From a virus, in the IMG/VR virus record IMGVR_UViG_3300046517_000498, positions 1 through 41,904 of that record: a stretch of DNA of 41,904 nucleotides, one strand, 5' to 3'. How positions within the stretch are numbered: position 1 is the first letter of the stretch; every line of letters begins with the position of its first letter. Below, one piece after another: positions 1-8,068 of this stretch. The notes under the pieces were generated by a model that saw only the letters and a list, made by a program, of their open reading frames with translations, was not told the DNA's origin and did no database searches. Made by a program: the position numbers and the translations under genes.

Positions 1-63
1 ATATGGCCGAGAGGCGAAAGGGGCGAACCCGGAACCCGACAGCCGATGGAATGGTAATCATGG

Positions 64-258
64 TCATTTCGTGGCCTGCACGAGCTTGGCCATCGCCGCC
101 AGTGCGTCTTTGGCCAAGGACTCATAGGCGTCCGCGCGAGCGACTTCCCTTAAATACACAGAACGCGGGATGAGGTAGCCCGTCACCATCAGTCCAGCGG
201 TGACGACCAACGCGCCGAACGTCTTGAGCATCGTCAGGATCTGCGTGATATCAACCAT
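64..258 (-). CDS. Small single-span membrane protein, end of late operon
   Basis: This 64-residue protein has one hydrophobic segment at about residues 11-30 (from FGALVVTAGL to GYLIP), followed by a charged, probably cytoplasmic helix ending in lysine. The ATG at 258 lacks a clear Shine-Dalgarno site, so the start is less certain than for its neighbours. It is the last minus-strand gene at this end of the window. Small one-helix proteins at the end of late operons are often holins or lysis accessories, but nothing here proves that. If the genome is circular, the protease gene at 41066-41896 would be the next gene downstream on the same strand. Function unknown; holin-like is a guess. Confidence 0.6.
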   Translation of the reverse strand: MVDITQILTMLKTFGALVVTAGLMVTGYLIPRSVYLREVARADAYESLAKDALAAMAKLVQATK

Positions 259-285
259 TGGGGAGACTCACTCACGCGATACAAT
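258..285 (+). promoter_or_regulatory. Possible promoter for the HNH gene
   Basis: TACAAT at 280-285 matches five of six bases of the sigma-70 -10 box. A weak -35 (TTGGGG, 258-263) lies 16 bases upstream. It would let the plus-strand HNH gene be transcribed on its own inside a minus-strand operon. The -35 is poor, so this is tentative. Confidence 0.25.
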
Positions 286-291
286 AAGCGA

Positions 292-322
292 GGCCGGACG
301 TGGCATTAATCCACGCGCGGCC
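292..322. other. Strong hairpin in the HNH leader
   Basis: GGCCG (292-296) pairs with CGGCC (318-322) and CGTGG (299-303) pairs with CCACG (311-315). A 2x2 mismatch separates the two stems and the loop is CATTAAT. No U-run follows on the plus strand. It lies just downstream of the possible -10 box and upstream of the HNH ribosome site. It could be a leader structure controlling HNH expression, or a processing or termination site for minus-strand late mRNA. Confidence 0.4.
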
Positions 323-358
323 TCTTGCCATCACGTCCGCACTGGAGGTGCGAGCGCC

Positions 359-925
359 ATGACCGAGCACGATTCTACGATAGAAATTTGGAAGCCAGTC
401 GTCGGATGGGAAGGCCGTTACGAGGTCAGTAACTTCGGCCGAGTAAAACGGTTGGCCGGAGCCTTCAAATACAAGCCATCCGAACACATCTTGACGACTC
501 GCGTCCTGAGCGCTCGCATTGCCGGATATCCAGTCGTTACCTTGTCTGGGGGACGTGGCAAGGATCAGCAGAGCGTGCAGTGCATTCACCGCCTTGTTGT
601 GGCCGCGTTTGTCGCGCCTGTTCCAAGGGGCTTGACGGTCAACCACATTGATGGCGTTAAGACGAACAACCGACTTGATAATCTTGAGATCGCCAGTCAA
701 AAACGCCAATACGCTCACAGCATCGCACTTGGATTGTGGACCCCGGCGAAAGGATCTCAGAAGTCCAAGATAGGACTGAGCGAAGCGCTTGTGGCCCACA
801 TCCGCGCTCGCTACGTGCGAGGTTGCGACAAAAACGGAGTGACCGCCATGGCTAAAGAACTGGGCATCAACCGTGCCACGCTGTTCTCCATCGTTCACCG
901 TAGAAGTTGGAAGCACGTTCCTTAA
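359..925 (+). CDS. NUMOD4-HNH homing-type endonuclease
   Basis: A 188-residue free-standing HNH endonuclease. The N-terminus carries a NUMOD4-like segment (EIWKPVVGWEGRYEVSNFGRV). Next comes the HNH nuclease core, with IHRLVVAAF, VNHIDGVKTNNRLDNLE and a following SQKRQ. The C-terminus looks like a helix-turn-helix (MAKELGINRATLFSIVHRRSW) that would help bind DNA. The ATG at 359 is chosen because GGAGGTG lies about nine bases upstream; the longer open frame from 200 has no such support. It is antisense to the surrounding late operon and its stop overlaps the end of the convergent gene by 4 bases. This placement is typical of mobile homing endonuclease genes. Confidence 0.88.
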   Translation: MTEHDSTIEIWKPVVGWEGRYEVSNFGRVKRLAGAFKYKPSEHILTTRVLSARIAGYPVVTLSGGRGKDQQSVQCIHRLVVAAFVAPVPRGLTVNHIDGVKTNNRLDNLEIASQKRQYAHSIALGLWTPAKGSQKSKIGLSEALVAHIRARYVRGCDKNGVTAMAKELGINRATLFSIVHRRSWKHVP

Positions 926-1233
926 CTGCCGCCGTTGCCGCAATCGCACGAGAGACCAGGCCACGAGCAGGTAAAGAACTTCGCGCTTTGCCAAATTGGG
1001 CCAAAATTAGACATAAACCACGCGTCGGCATCAGGGCCACAACAGAACGAACAATCGATCACAACATCGCCCGGATCGTCTTCAGCGCGAAGCGTCTCCC
1101 GCTGCTGGACGAGTTCCAGCGACCGCTCGAGCACCTTCGGCAAGTGCTGCAGATGCTGATCGAACGTGCGGCGTTCCTCGGGCGTGAGATGGGTAATCTT
1201 CGCGAGGTAGAGCGTGACGTTGGGAAGCACCAT
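922..1233 (-). CDS. Hypothetical late protein with Cys cluster
   Basis: About 103 residues. The N-terminal half is helical and charged (ITHLTPEERRTFDQHLQHL). The C-terminal half holds a cysteine group (CSFCCG, then CSW and CDCG) that might bind zinc. The start could be ATG 1233 or GTG 1236, three bases upstream; AAGGA lies upstream of both. It is downstream of the fibre-like gene in the late operon and collides tail-to-tail with the HNH gene. I do not recognise the family. Confidence 0.55.
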   Translation of the reverse strand: MVLPNVTLYLAKITHLTPEERRTFDQHLQHLPKVLERSLELVQQRETLRAEDDPGDVVIDCSFCCGPDADAWFMSNFGPIWQSAKFFTCSWPGLSCDCGNGGS

Positions 1234-1258
1234 CACCAGATCCTTTCAGCGAGACAAG

Positions 1259-1903
1259 TCATGGCGTGACGAACGCGGTCGCCGCCACGAGGTAGCCGCC
1301 AGACGCCGGAAACGGCAGCAACGTGATGGCCGGCAGCTTCGGCGCCGCCGTCGCGACCTGGAGCACGAAGGCGCTCGCCACGCCGTTGATGTTCTCGGCG
1401 CCGTTCGGCGTGACCGCCGTCATCACCGTCGTGCTCGTGTTCTGAATGATGAGTTGCTGCGTGCGGTCATTCACCGGCTGGAGCAGCACCGTGCCGCCGG
1501 CGATCGAGATGAAGTTGTCGTTCGCCGTGACCGTGTAGGGCGACGTGGCCGACTTCTGCCCCGTCGACAGGAACTCGCCCAGGTCAGACAAGAACGCCGC
1601 ACCGACGTCTTCGATGTTGTCCTGCGTGTAGATGACGTTGGAATCGACGTCGAGGATCTTCAGCTTATAGCCGGTCGGACTGAGATACACGCCGGTCGGC
1701 GCCATCCCGTCTGACGGCTGCCCTGACGCATTGAGCGCGACGACCGCGCCGAGCGAGGTCATCCCGTCCGAGTCGCCAAAGACCGGCAGCGGCGTGACGG
1801 TGCCGGCCTCGAAGAACTCGAGCGATCCGAGCGCCAGTTGCGCGCCATCAGCGTCGACGAACGTGACCCAGGAACCGAACAGGAGCGTGAGCGGTAGCGC
1901 CAT
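1259..1903 (-). CDS. Phage tail fibre/spike-like protein
   Basis: 214 residues. The first half resembles the N-terminal module shared by many phage fibre and spike proteins (DADG..LALGSLEFFEAGTVTPLPVFGDSDG...LNASGQP), which joins a receptor-binding protein to the virion. The rest is Thr/Val/Ala-rich and looks like beta structure (TVTANDNFISIAGGTVLL). It lies at the end of the virion block, where P22-like phages keep their tailspike. It is short for a complete spike and no enzymatic depolymerase region is visible, so it may be a fibre base or a reduced fibre. Confidence 0.6.
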   Translation of the reverse strand: MALPLTLLFGSWVTFVDADGAQLALGSLEFFEAGTVTPLPVFGDSDGMTSLGAVVALNASGQPSDGMAPTGVYLSPTGYKLKILDVDSNVIYTQDNIEDVGAAFLSDLGEFLSTGQKSATSPYTVTANDNFISIAGGTVLLQPVNDRTQQLIIQNTSTTVMTAVTPNGAENINGVASAFVLQVATAAPKLPAITLLPFPASGGYLVAATAFVTP

Positions 1904-1905
1904 GC

Positions 1906-3534
1906 CTACGAACCCCCAACTTTGACCGCTTGACCTGTGTTGACGACCGGATTCGGCAAGCCCGCGAGTGACTGATTGAGCACGGGAACCTGCGTGCCGG
2001 TCGCCGCCGCAATGGCCGCCACCGACCGAAACAACTTGGCCGTGTTGCCCGTCTTGATCGCATCTGACAAGTCGGACAGCCCGCGCGCCACGGCGACCTT
2101 GGTCGTCACGCCGGCATCCTGCGCCATCTTCAATGCCCCGCCGATGAACCCACCAATCTCTGCACCGCCAGGAATCCCCGTGGCCGCTCCGGCGCCGCCG
2201 CCAAGGAGAATGGGCGTGATTTTCGAGACGACGGCGTAGGTGCCCCCCTTCGCCTGCGTCCGATTGAGTTCATCAGCCGCAGCGACGACATCTTGGGCGT
2301 TCTTCCAGATGGAGAACTGCGCGTTCTTCTTGGCCAGATTCGGATCGTCTTTCGCCAAGGCATCCCGAATCGCGCCGGCCGCGCCAGAATTGCCGGCCGA
2401 GTTCTGCTGCGACGTGACTTTTTCTTCGGGCGTCGAGAGCGGAGACGGTTTGTAATCCGCGCCTAAATCGTAGCCCTGTCGCAGTGTCCGCAAGTCGTCG
2501 TAGCGAGCAATGGGACCCAGTTGCTTGAGCCGCGTAATCGCGTCTTGCAGCACCGCCCGCTGCGCGTCCGTGTTCGGCTTCGGCACGTCCTTGCCAATCG
2601 GTTCCGCTTTCAGCGTCGTGGTCTGAATCGGTTGCGCCGAGGCTTCGCGTCCTACGGCCGTTGGCGCGAGGATGGACGATGTCGTCGTGACTGGGGTCCG
2701 TTGGACCTGTGAACCCTCAATCGGATGCGCGGTAATCGCATCCAGTTTCTTCTGCAACTCAACAATGATCGGCGCGGTCGGCAACGAACTGCCCTTGAAG
2801 CGAGCGTCCTCGGCCGTTTCCCACGCCTGCGACGAGTTCGTGAACTGCTTGGTCACGAAGTCGGCCAGCGCCCCTCGAGACAACGTCGTCACTGGAGGCT
2901 TCGCCGCCAGCACATCTGGCGCGGCCTCTTGGGCCATCTGAAAGAACTGTTTGCCTGCGCCTGACTTGCCCCAGTTGCCCATCGGCGCCATCGACTCGGC
3001 CACGTTCGACACGGCCCGAGATTCTGCCGCACGCGCTATCGCCGGAGCCGCCGCTTCTCCCGCCGCGCTCGCGCCACCCGACACCGCGGCCGGTGCCGCG
3101 AGCGCCGCCATCGACCCCAAGGCCCGCGCCGTGCCTTCCTCGTCTCGGTTCCGAACAGAAGTCATCAACTGATCGAACACTGGTCCGACGACTGGAATCG
3201 AACCGACGAAGTGCGCGGTCGCTGCCGCGTGGTCGCCGTTCTTCATGGCCTCCACGCCAGCCTTCGCGTGTTCGGCTGAAGACTGGCCGACGGCCGAGAG
3301 CACCGCGCCGATAGGATTGCCAGGATTGGTCGCGATGATTCGAGCGAGCGCGAGAGGGTTAGAATCAGCGAAGAACTGACCGACGCCAGCAGCAATAGCC
3401 GGATGCGCCGAGGCAGATGCGCTCGGAAGTGTGGTCGGCTTGTTCGGGTCGAATCCAGACGGATGCACGTCCGTGGGCTTGGACGGGTCGAACCCGGACG
3501 CCTGCTGCTGGTCATCCATTTCTGGATCAGCCAC
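1906..3534 (-). CDS. Putative internal virion / DNA ejection protein (C)
   Basis: 542 residues, Ala/Ser/Pro-rich. The N-terminus repeats the motif SGFDPxKPT (two near-identical copies in the first 35 residues). It is followed by long amphipathic Ala-rich stretches and a glycine-rich hydrophobic segment near residues 440-470 (ILLGGGAGAATGIPGGAEIGG). The start is GTG at 3534, with GGAGGA close upstream and 8 bases of overlap with the preceding gene. It is third in a row of large low-complexity late proteins, the position of P22 gp16. The ejection role is inferred from gene order, length and composition; there is no diagnostic motif. Confidence 0.55.
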   Translation of the reverse strand: MADPEMDDQQQASGFDPSKPTDVHPSGFDPNKPTTLPSASASAHPAIAAGVGQFFADSNPLALARIIATNPGNPIGAVLSAVGQSSAEHAKAGVEAMKNGDHAAATAHFVGSIPVVGPVFDQLMTSVRNRDEEGTARALGSMAALAAPAAVSGGASAAGEAAAPAIARAAESRAVSNVAESMAPMGNWGKSGAGKQFFQMAQEAAPDVLAAKPPVTTLSRGALADFVTKQFTNSSQAWETAEDARFKGSSLPTAPIIVELQKKLDAITAHPIEGSQVQRTPVTTTSSILAPTAVGREASAQPIQTTTLKAEPIGKDVPKPNTDAQRAVLQDAITRLKQLGPIARYDDLRTLRQGYDLGADYKPSPLSTPEEKVTSQQNSAGNSGAAGAIRDALAKDDPNLAKKNAQFSIWKNAQDVVAAADELNRTQAKGGTYAVVSKITPILLGGGAGAATGIPGGAEIGGFIGGALKMAQDAGVTTKVAVARGLSDLSDAIKTGNTAKLFRSVAAIAAATGTQVPVLNQSLAGLPNPVVNTGQAVKVGGS

Positions 3535-5146
3535 CAGATCCTCCCACCACCGCCGATGTTATCTTGCCGTTGGCGTCGATGCTGATCTTGTAGTTCTTGC
3601 CGCCCTGGCTCACCACTTGCCCATCCGTGTAGGTTTCGCCGTTCGGGGCCTTGGCCGTGCGTGGCTTTCCTGCGTCTGACGTGGCGGTGTTGGCCTTGCC
3701 AGGCTTCAGGTCCGCATAGCCTTGCATGACCGCCCGAGCGCCTTCGATGCTGCCGAGATACGTTTGCAGATCCTTGCCTTTCGGATCCAGTCGTTCCCGC
3801 ATCATGTTCACGGCGTCGCCCGAGGCTCGAGCGCCGAAGTGCGTCATCGCCACGCCAGACGAGAGCAAGTCGGCCTGGGTCACGAACTTGCCGATGAGGG
3901 TGCGCTGATCCGGCGTGAGTCCAGCGATGTCCGCCGGCGTCGATTCTTTAGAGGCCAAGTCCCTGAACCGGCCCGCGAAGGTGCCCATGAGGCCCTGCCG
4001 GTCAATCTCCTTGGCCATCGCCTCCACGGCATCGATCTGTGGCATCTGCGCTTGCGCGAACTCGACGCGCGCTTCGACCTGGGCCGTGAGCGGCCGAGTC
4101 ATATCGAATTTCATGGAGCGCATGAACGCTTCGACCTGATTCCGCATCCCGCCAGCCGCAGGTACGCCCATGATCGTGATGTTGCCATGCACGAGATCGT
4201 CGGCGTATTGCTTGACGGCCTCACTCGGTGCGCCGTCTGGCGTCAGTTGTCCGTTCGCCTTGAGCCGTTCAATCGCTTCCTGCTCGACGTTGTGCCGATG
4301 CGTTTCGGCCGCCACCGCTTCGGCGTCTTTCCGCTGCTGCGCCGCATTGGCCGCGTTCGACTTCTGTTCCGGCGTCAGCGCGAACTGATTCAGCACCTCG
4401 GGCGTGGCCCCAAGCAGTGGCTCGAACGTCTGCTGAAGCGCCTGCCGCGTCTGATAGTCCGGCACGAGCGCCAGTGCGGCCTTGAGCGTGTCGCCACGCT
4501 GGTCTATCGGTGTCTCGGCCAGCTCGCCCGCGAGGTTTGGCTGATACTCGCCCTTGAGGAACCCCTGCACGTACTTGTCGCGCCGGTCGAGCCGATCCTT
4601 CATCGACAGCGACAGGTTGCCCAACCGATCCACGATGCCGGAAATCTCTGACGGATCGGGATTCTGAGGCAACATCTGGCCGAGCGCCTGACGCACCTTC
4701 GGATCGGTGATGAGCCCGCCGAGCGCCGTGTATCCCGCCTGATAATGCTGCGGCGAGTCGCCCATCGTGCCGATGATCTTCGTCGCCATGTCGAGTTGGG
4801 CCGAGGACGCCTTGCCTTCCGCATCGACCGCGTCTGCGATGCCCTTCCGCTTCTTGGCATCCGCGTCGTAAAGCGTCTGACCGAGCGTGCCCATGCCAGC
4901 CTTGGTTAGACTGTCGCCCGCGCCGAGGAGATCGCCGTTCGAGTCCTGAAGCGCGGCGTTGATGGCCGCCGTGTCCTTCGCCTTCTGAATGAGCGCCTGC
5001 GTCTGCTGCTGGCGTTGTTCCGCGAGCGCCTGACGCTGTTCTTGCAGCCCCTTCAGGTTCTCCAACTGCGCCATCGTGGCGAGCGGATCAACCGGCTTGA
5101 ACTGCGGGATGTTGAGTTGGCCGACGATCCCAGGATCAATCGCCAC
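3527..5146 (-). CDS. Putative internal virion / DNA ejection protein (B)
   Basis: 539 residues beginning with GTG at 5146. Residues of about 20-60 form a Gln/Leu-rich coiled coil (LENLKGLQEQRQALAEQR), and most of the chain is predicted helical. It follows the DPGYQFARDQG protein and precedes the 542-residue protein, matching the P22 gp7-gp20-gp16 order. Those P22 proteins leave the virion with the DNA and build a conduit through the cell envelope. A role like gp20 is inferred from context only. The C-terminal 50 residues (APNGETYTDGQVVSQGGKNYKI) may be a separate small beta domain. Confidence 0.55.
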   Translation of the reverse strand: MAIDPGIVGQLNIPQFKPVDPLATMAQLENLKGLQEQRQALAEQRQQQTQALIQKAKDTAAINAALQDSNGDLLGAGDSLTKAGMGTLGQTLYDADAKKRKGIADAVDAEGKASSAQLDMATKIIGTMGDSPQHYQAGYTALGGLITDPKVRQALGQMLPQNPDPSEISGIVDRLGNLSLSMKDRLDRRDKYVQGFLKGEYQPNLAGELAETPIDQRGDTLKAALALVPDYQTRQALQQTFEPLLGATPEVLNQFALTPEQKSNAANAAQQRKDAEAVAAETHRHNVEQEAIERLKANGQLTPDGAPSEAVKQYADDLVHGNITIMGVPAAGGMRNQVEAFMRSMKFDMTRPLTAQVEARVEFAQAQMPQIDAVEAMAKEIDRQGLMGTFAGRFRDLASKESTPADIAGLTPDQRTLIGKFVTQADLLSSGVAMTHFGARASGDAVNMMRERLDPKGKDLQTYLGSIEGARAVMQGYADLKPGKANTATSDAGKPRTAKAPNGETYTDGQVVSQGGKNYKISIDANGKITSAVVGGSGG

Positions 5147-5148
5147 GG

Positions 5149-5979
5149 CTATGGATTCCCGCCCTGATAGGGCGTGACAGTAGTGTATGGGTCGGCGTTG
5201 AAAGGCTTTTGAGTCGGCGTTGCCTGAGGTCCGAATTGTTTGTACAGGGCAAAGTTCTGCGCCGCGTTCGACACGCCGCCGAGCGCCCCGGTAAAGGCGT
5301 TCGCCCCGCCAACCGTGCCGGCCGCCTGCGCGTTGGCCGCCTGCGTGCCGTAGTTGCCCTGCTGCTGCGCGGCGTTCGAGCCGGTGTTCACCAGCGAGCC
5401 GAGGTTGTTGAAGTTCGTCTGGAAGCCAGCGAGGTGCTGATTGAACAGTTGGTTCTCGCCCTGGTAGGCAGCGCCAGCGCCGTAGTTGGCCAAGTCCTTC
5501 ATTGTGCCGCTGCCGAGGAGCGTGCCCTTCGCGGCGGCTGACGACTGGATGGCGTTGAGGCCCTGATCGCGTGCGAACTGGTAGCCGGGGTCGTTGGCGA
5601 CCTGAGACGGGTCGAAGCTAAATCCGCCCTGACCGCCGTAGCCCGCGCCGCCCTGATCGCCGCCACCGTTGCCGCCGTAGTTGGCCGGATTCGTGACGTG
5701 CGACTGCCAGTAGGCGACGTTGTCTGGGGTCAGACCGCCGCCGTTGGCGATGATCTGGTTGATGTAGTAGTCGCGCGCTTCGCCGCTCTTGATCTTGGGG
5801 TCCGCGCCAGGCAGCGTGCCGAGGTAGTCGACGTACTGGCCGACCGCCGTGCGATCAGTCGGACTCACGCCCTGCGGAATCTGGTAGCCGCCGCTTTGAG
5901 CCGCCTGTTGCGGAGCCTGATACCCAGACTGCGGCTGCACCTGGGTGTTCGGGTCGGTTCCGTCGTCCATCGGCAACAT
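5149..5979 (-). CDS. DNA ejection-type virion protein (gp7-like)
   Basis: 276 residues. A Gln/Pro/Gly-rich N-terminus is followed by DPGYQFARDQGLNAIQSSAA and KGTLLGSGTMKDLANYG. This DPGYxFRxxQGxxAxxxSAAAxG signature is common in podovirus virion proteins annotated as DNA transfer or ejection proteins. ATG 5979 is preceded by GGAGGA and overlaps the upstream stop as TGATG. A glycine-rich linker lies near residues 98-118. Together with the next two genes it probably forms the set of proteins injected into the host. Confidence 0.65.
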   Translation of the reverse strand: MLPMDDGTDPNTQVQPQSGYQAPQQAAQSGGYQIPQGVSPTDRTAVGQYVDYLGTLPGADPKIKSGEARDYYINQIIANGGGLTPDNVAYWQSHVTNPANYGGNGGGDQGGAGYGGQGGFSFDPSQVANDPGYQFARDQGLNAIQSSAAAKGTLLGSGTMKDLANYGAGAAYQGENQLFNQHLAGFQTNFNNLGSLVNTGSNAAQQQGNYGTQAANAQAAGTVGGANAFTGALGGVSNAAQNFALYKQFGPQATPTQKPFNADPYTTVTPYQGGNP

Positions 5980-6380
5980 CAGATCCTCCCCGGCCGGTAA
6001 CTGCTACCACCAGGCCCGTTCTGAATCGTCTGCGCGGTCGGGGACGGAATGAGCGACCCAAGCGAGTAGCCCTGCGGCATCTGGACCGCGCCCTGCTGCG
6101 GCGGCGTCGAACTCATGCCGTAAGGACCGCCGCCGGCCGCGGCCACCGGATTGACCGGAGGCGCCTGCATCGGCGCGGAGTTGGCCGGCAGTTGGATCCC
6201 GTACATCGCCAACTGCTTCTGGTAGGCCGGAGCCATGCCCGCCGCGATGGGCGCGAACGGAGCCCCAGCCGCAGTCGCCGCCGTCGCCTGCGTCTTCGAG
6301 GCGTCCGAGGCGGCCTTGTGGTTGATGATGCCGCCCACGATCGACGTCGCGGCCCCGATCAGCGGAATGGCTACTGGCAT
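5979..6380 (-). CDS. Small virion protein with hydrophobic N-terminus
   Basis: 133 residues. The N-terminus is hydrophobic and glycine-rich (VAIPLIGAATSIVGGIINHKAA), followed by an Ala-rich helix and a Pro/Gly/Gln-rich tail. This layout resembles the short proteins preceding gp7-like ejection proteins in podoviruses. The ATG at 6380 has GGAG eight bases upstream and overlaps the end of the acetyltransferase-like gene by 10 bases. Its role is inferred from position only. Confidence 0.55.
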   Translation of the reverse strand: MPVAIPLIGAATSIVGGIINHKAASDASKTQATAATAAGAPFAPIAAGMAPAYQKQLAMYGIQLPANSAPMQAPPVNPVAAAGGGPYGMSSTPPQQGAVQMPQGYSLGSLIPSPTAQTIQNGPGGSSYRPGRI

Positions 6381-6763
6381 AAAATTGACTCCGATTCTAC
6401 TCTTGTTTTTCCCACCGGAAGACTGTAAAGGTCCGGCCAGCGTTCGGCACCCAACTTCTCAAGGATCCCGCGCACCAGGTCGCTTTCCGCGCCCGTGACG
6501 ACCGTCGTGATGCCGAGTTCGTCGGCCAAAGAGTTCATGCCCGCGAGGAGCCTCCGTGCGACCACCGTCTTGCCGCGATACGCCGGCGCGATCTCGACCC
6601 CCTCGGCGTGGAGCCAACTGATCAGACCCCAGCAGCCAACGATCTGGCCATCGTCTTCGACCACAATCGGCCAGACCGATCCCGCCGGCGCGTCCTTGAT
6701 GAGCGCGTAGAGCGCGAAGCCTTCAAGGCGCGGCCACTCGGCGTGGGGGAGCACTCGCGTCAT
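6371..6763 (-). CDS. GNAT-like N-acetyltransferase
   Basis: 130 residues with a GNAT-fold pattern. A beta strand pair (WPIVVEDDGQIVGCWGLISW) is followed by VEIAPAYRGKTVVARRLLAGM, which resembles the acetyl-CoA-binding motif A (RGxG/A then a helix), and by the C-terminal FxxLGAE-like segment (ILEKLGAERWPDLYSLPV). ATG 6763 shares one base with the stop of the 34-residue gene upstream. A longer frame from a TTG at 6877 is rejected because that region encodes the small gene in another frame. Acetyltransferase-like genes occur in phage tail regions and may modify virion or host proteins; the substrate is unknown. Confidence 0.65.
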   Translation of the reverse strand: MTRVLPHAEWPRLEGFALYALIKDAPAGSVWPIVVEDDGQIVGCWGLISWLHAEGVEIAPAYRGKTVVARRLLAGMNSLADELGITTVVTGAESDLVRGILEKLGAERWPDLYSLPVGKTRVESESILCQ

Positions 6764-6867
6764 CACTTGAGCGCCGTCCGAATCGCGTTGATGATGACCC
6801 ACCGCAATGCCACCAGAAACAGCACTCCGGCAATCGTCCAACGTGTCCAGTAAGCCGTTGGCGTCAT
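6763..6867 (-). CDS. 34-residue membrane microprotein
   Basis: A 34-residue ORF too short for usual gene callers. It starts with ATG 6867, overlapping the upstream stop as ATGA, and ends with TGA sharing one base with the acetyltransferase ATG. It therefore fills exactly the gap between two real genes. It encodes one hydrophobic segment (IAGVLFLVALRWVIINAI) flanked by Arg/Trp before and Arg/Lys after. This is a typical single-span membrane protein. The tight coupling at both ends is the main support. Function unknown. Confidence 0.65.
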   Translation of the reverse strand: MTPTAYWTRWTIAGVLFLVALRWVIINAIRTALK

Positions 6868-7643
6868 ATCGCCTCAATCACGTAGTAGATCTTCACCTTG
6901 AGCGTGTTCGAGGCATTCCCGCCCGTGAGATTCCCCGATCCGTTGTTGTCGATGTTCATCATCAGCGGCTTGTTGCCGAGTTGCCCAGTGCCGGCTTGAC
7001 TCACCTGCTGCACGTAACCCTGCGTCGTCGCGGATGCGCCCACGGCGGCCAGATTGGGCTGCCCGATCTCTTGCACCAGATCCGCCACGGTTGTCAGGAG
7101 CGCGGTCACATTCGTCAACGCTGGCGTCGTCGTGGAATCGTCCACGGGTCCGTAACTGACGTAATACGTGTCGAGCGTCTGGTGAAAGTCCACATAGGTG
7201 GCGTTGAGATTCGTGTAGGCGCCGACGACGTGCGTCTGATAGGTGACAGCGAGCGGCTTGATCCAGAACCCCGCGCCAGGCGTGGCCACGAGTTGGACGG
7301 GCGTCGTGGGCAGCGCCTTAACCTGAGCGTCTGTCAGCGTCGTCAGGGAGTGCAGGAGCACGACCGAGTTCGCCGCGACGGTGATGGCGCTTCCGCCCGC
7401 ACCGACAACGACCAGACCAGATGTCAGGCCGGTTCCAGTGACGCCCGTGCCAGCGACCGACGCCACGGCTACCCATGCGGCCGAGGTCGTGTCGTAGGCG
7501 AACATCTGTTGGAGCGTGTGATCCCAAAAATAGTAGCCGAGCGGACTGCCACTGGCCGGCGTCGGAGGCGTCGGCGTGAAGGCCAACCGCTGCGTGGTCG
7601 TGCCTTGGGCGACAAATGCGTTAAGCGTTGAGTCTGCGGACAT
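6864..7643 (-). CDS. Tail/fibre-associated structural protein
   Basis: 259 residues, Thr/Val/Ala/Gly-rich and largely beta-like. A short aromatic stretch near residues 35-60 (GYYFWDHTLQQMFAYDTTSAAWVAV) resembles modules found in phage fibre proteins that describe a text-like strand-turn repeat. The stop overlaps the next small gene (ATGA) and the start overlaps the previous gene (TAATG). It lies between the split tail-hub genes and the ejection proteins. Probably a virion protein; exact role unknown. Confidence 0.5.
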   Translation of the reverse strand: MSADSTLNAFVAQGTTTQRLAFTPTPPTPASGSPLGYYFWDHTLQQMFAYDTTSAAWVAVASVAGTGVTGTGLTSGLVVVGAGGSAITVAANSVVLLHSLTTLTDAQVKALPTTPVQLVATPGAGFWIKPLAVTYQTHVVGAYTNLNATYVDFHQTLDTYYVSYGPVDDSTTTPALTNVTALLTTVADLVQEIGQPNLAAVGASATTQGYVQQVSQAGTGQLGNKPLMMNIDNNGSGNLTGGNASNTLKVKIYYVIEAI

Positions 7644-8068
7644 TAGGCTGCAGGCACCAGGATGAGATGGCCGTCGCCATCGCTAACAAGGACCGGCGGT
7701 TCAGCGCCAGTCACCAAGGGAATCAATGAGCCGAATCCGGTCGAGGTAATGGTAATACCGTGGGGTCCGTTCGTCACGGTGATGCCAGTGCCAGCCGTGA
7801 GCGTGGCCGGCGTGACCGTGCCGTCCGACGTCGCCCCGATCATCACTTGGCCGTCAGTCAAAGCCACGGCGCGAATGTCTGTTCCGCCGTTACCGACTAG
7901 TGTGCGGTTCAGCGTCAGCACGCCGACCGCGTTCACATCCCCGGACGAGTTCGTGCGATCCGAGACGGAGTTGAGCGCGTCGTACCACGTCGGCGTGACC
8001 TTGCCGGTCTTCAGATCCGCAATCGGATGCTCGTAGATGCCGGTGTAGGACTTGGGTCGAGTCGCCAT
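7643..8068 (-). CDS. Fibre-like structural protein
   Basis: 141 residues. The central part (LTDGQVMIGATSDGTVTPATL, then TAGTGITVTNGPHGITI) closely matches a beta-strand module seen repeatedly in phage tail fibres. The N-terminus (YTGIYEHPIADLKTGKVTPTWYDAL) probably anchors it. Translational coupling is tight on both sides (TGATG at the start, TAATG at the end). It is likely a short fibre or tail appendage component. Confidence 0.55.
   Translation of the reverse strand: MATRPKSYTGIYEHPIADLKTGKVTPTWYDALNSVSDRTNSSGDVNAVGVLTLNRTLVGNGGTDIRAVALTDGQVMIGATSDGTVTPATLTAGTGITVTNGPHGITITSTGFGSLIPLVTGAEPPVLVSDGDGHLILVPAA

Noticed and set aside
272-994. Long minus-strand frame opposite the HNH gene
   Set aside because: It is the antisense shadow of a well-supported NUMOD4-HNH gene.
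3722-4651. Long plus-strand frame of 309 codons, and similar long frames at 15505-17160 and 27240-28367
   Set aside because: They are antisense shadows of the ejection-protein, coat/scaffold and helicase genes, caused by high GC at third positions.
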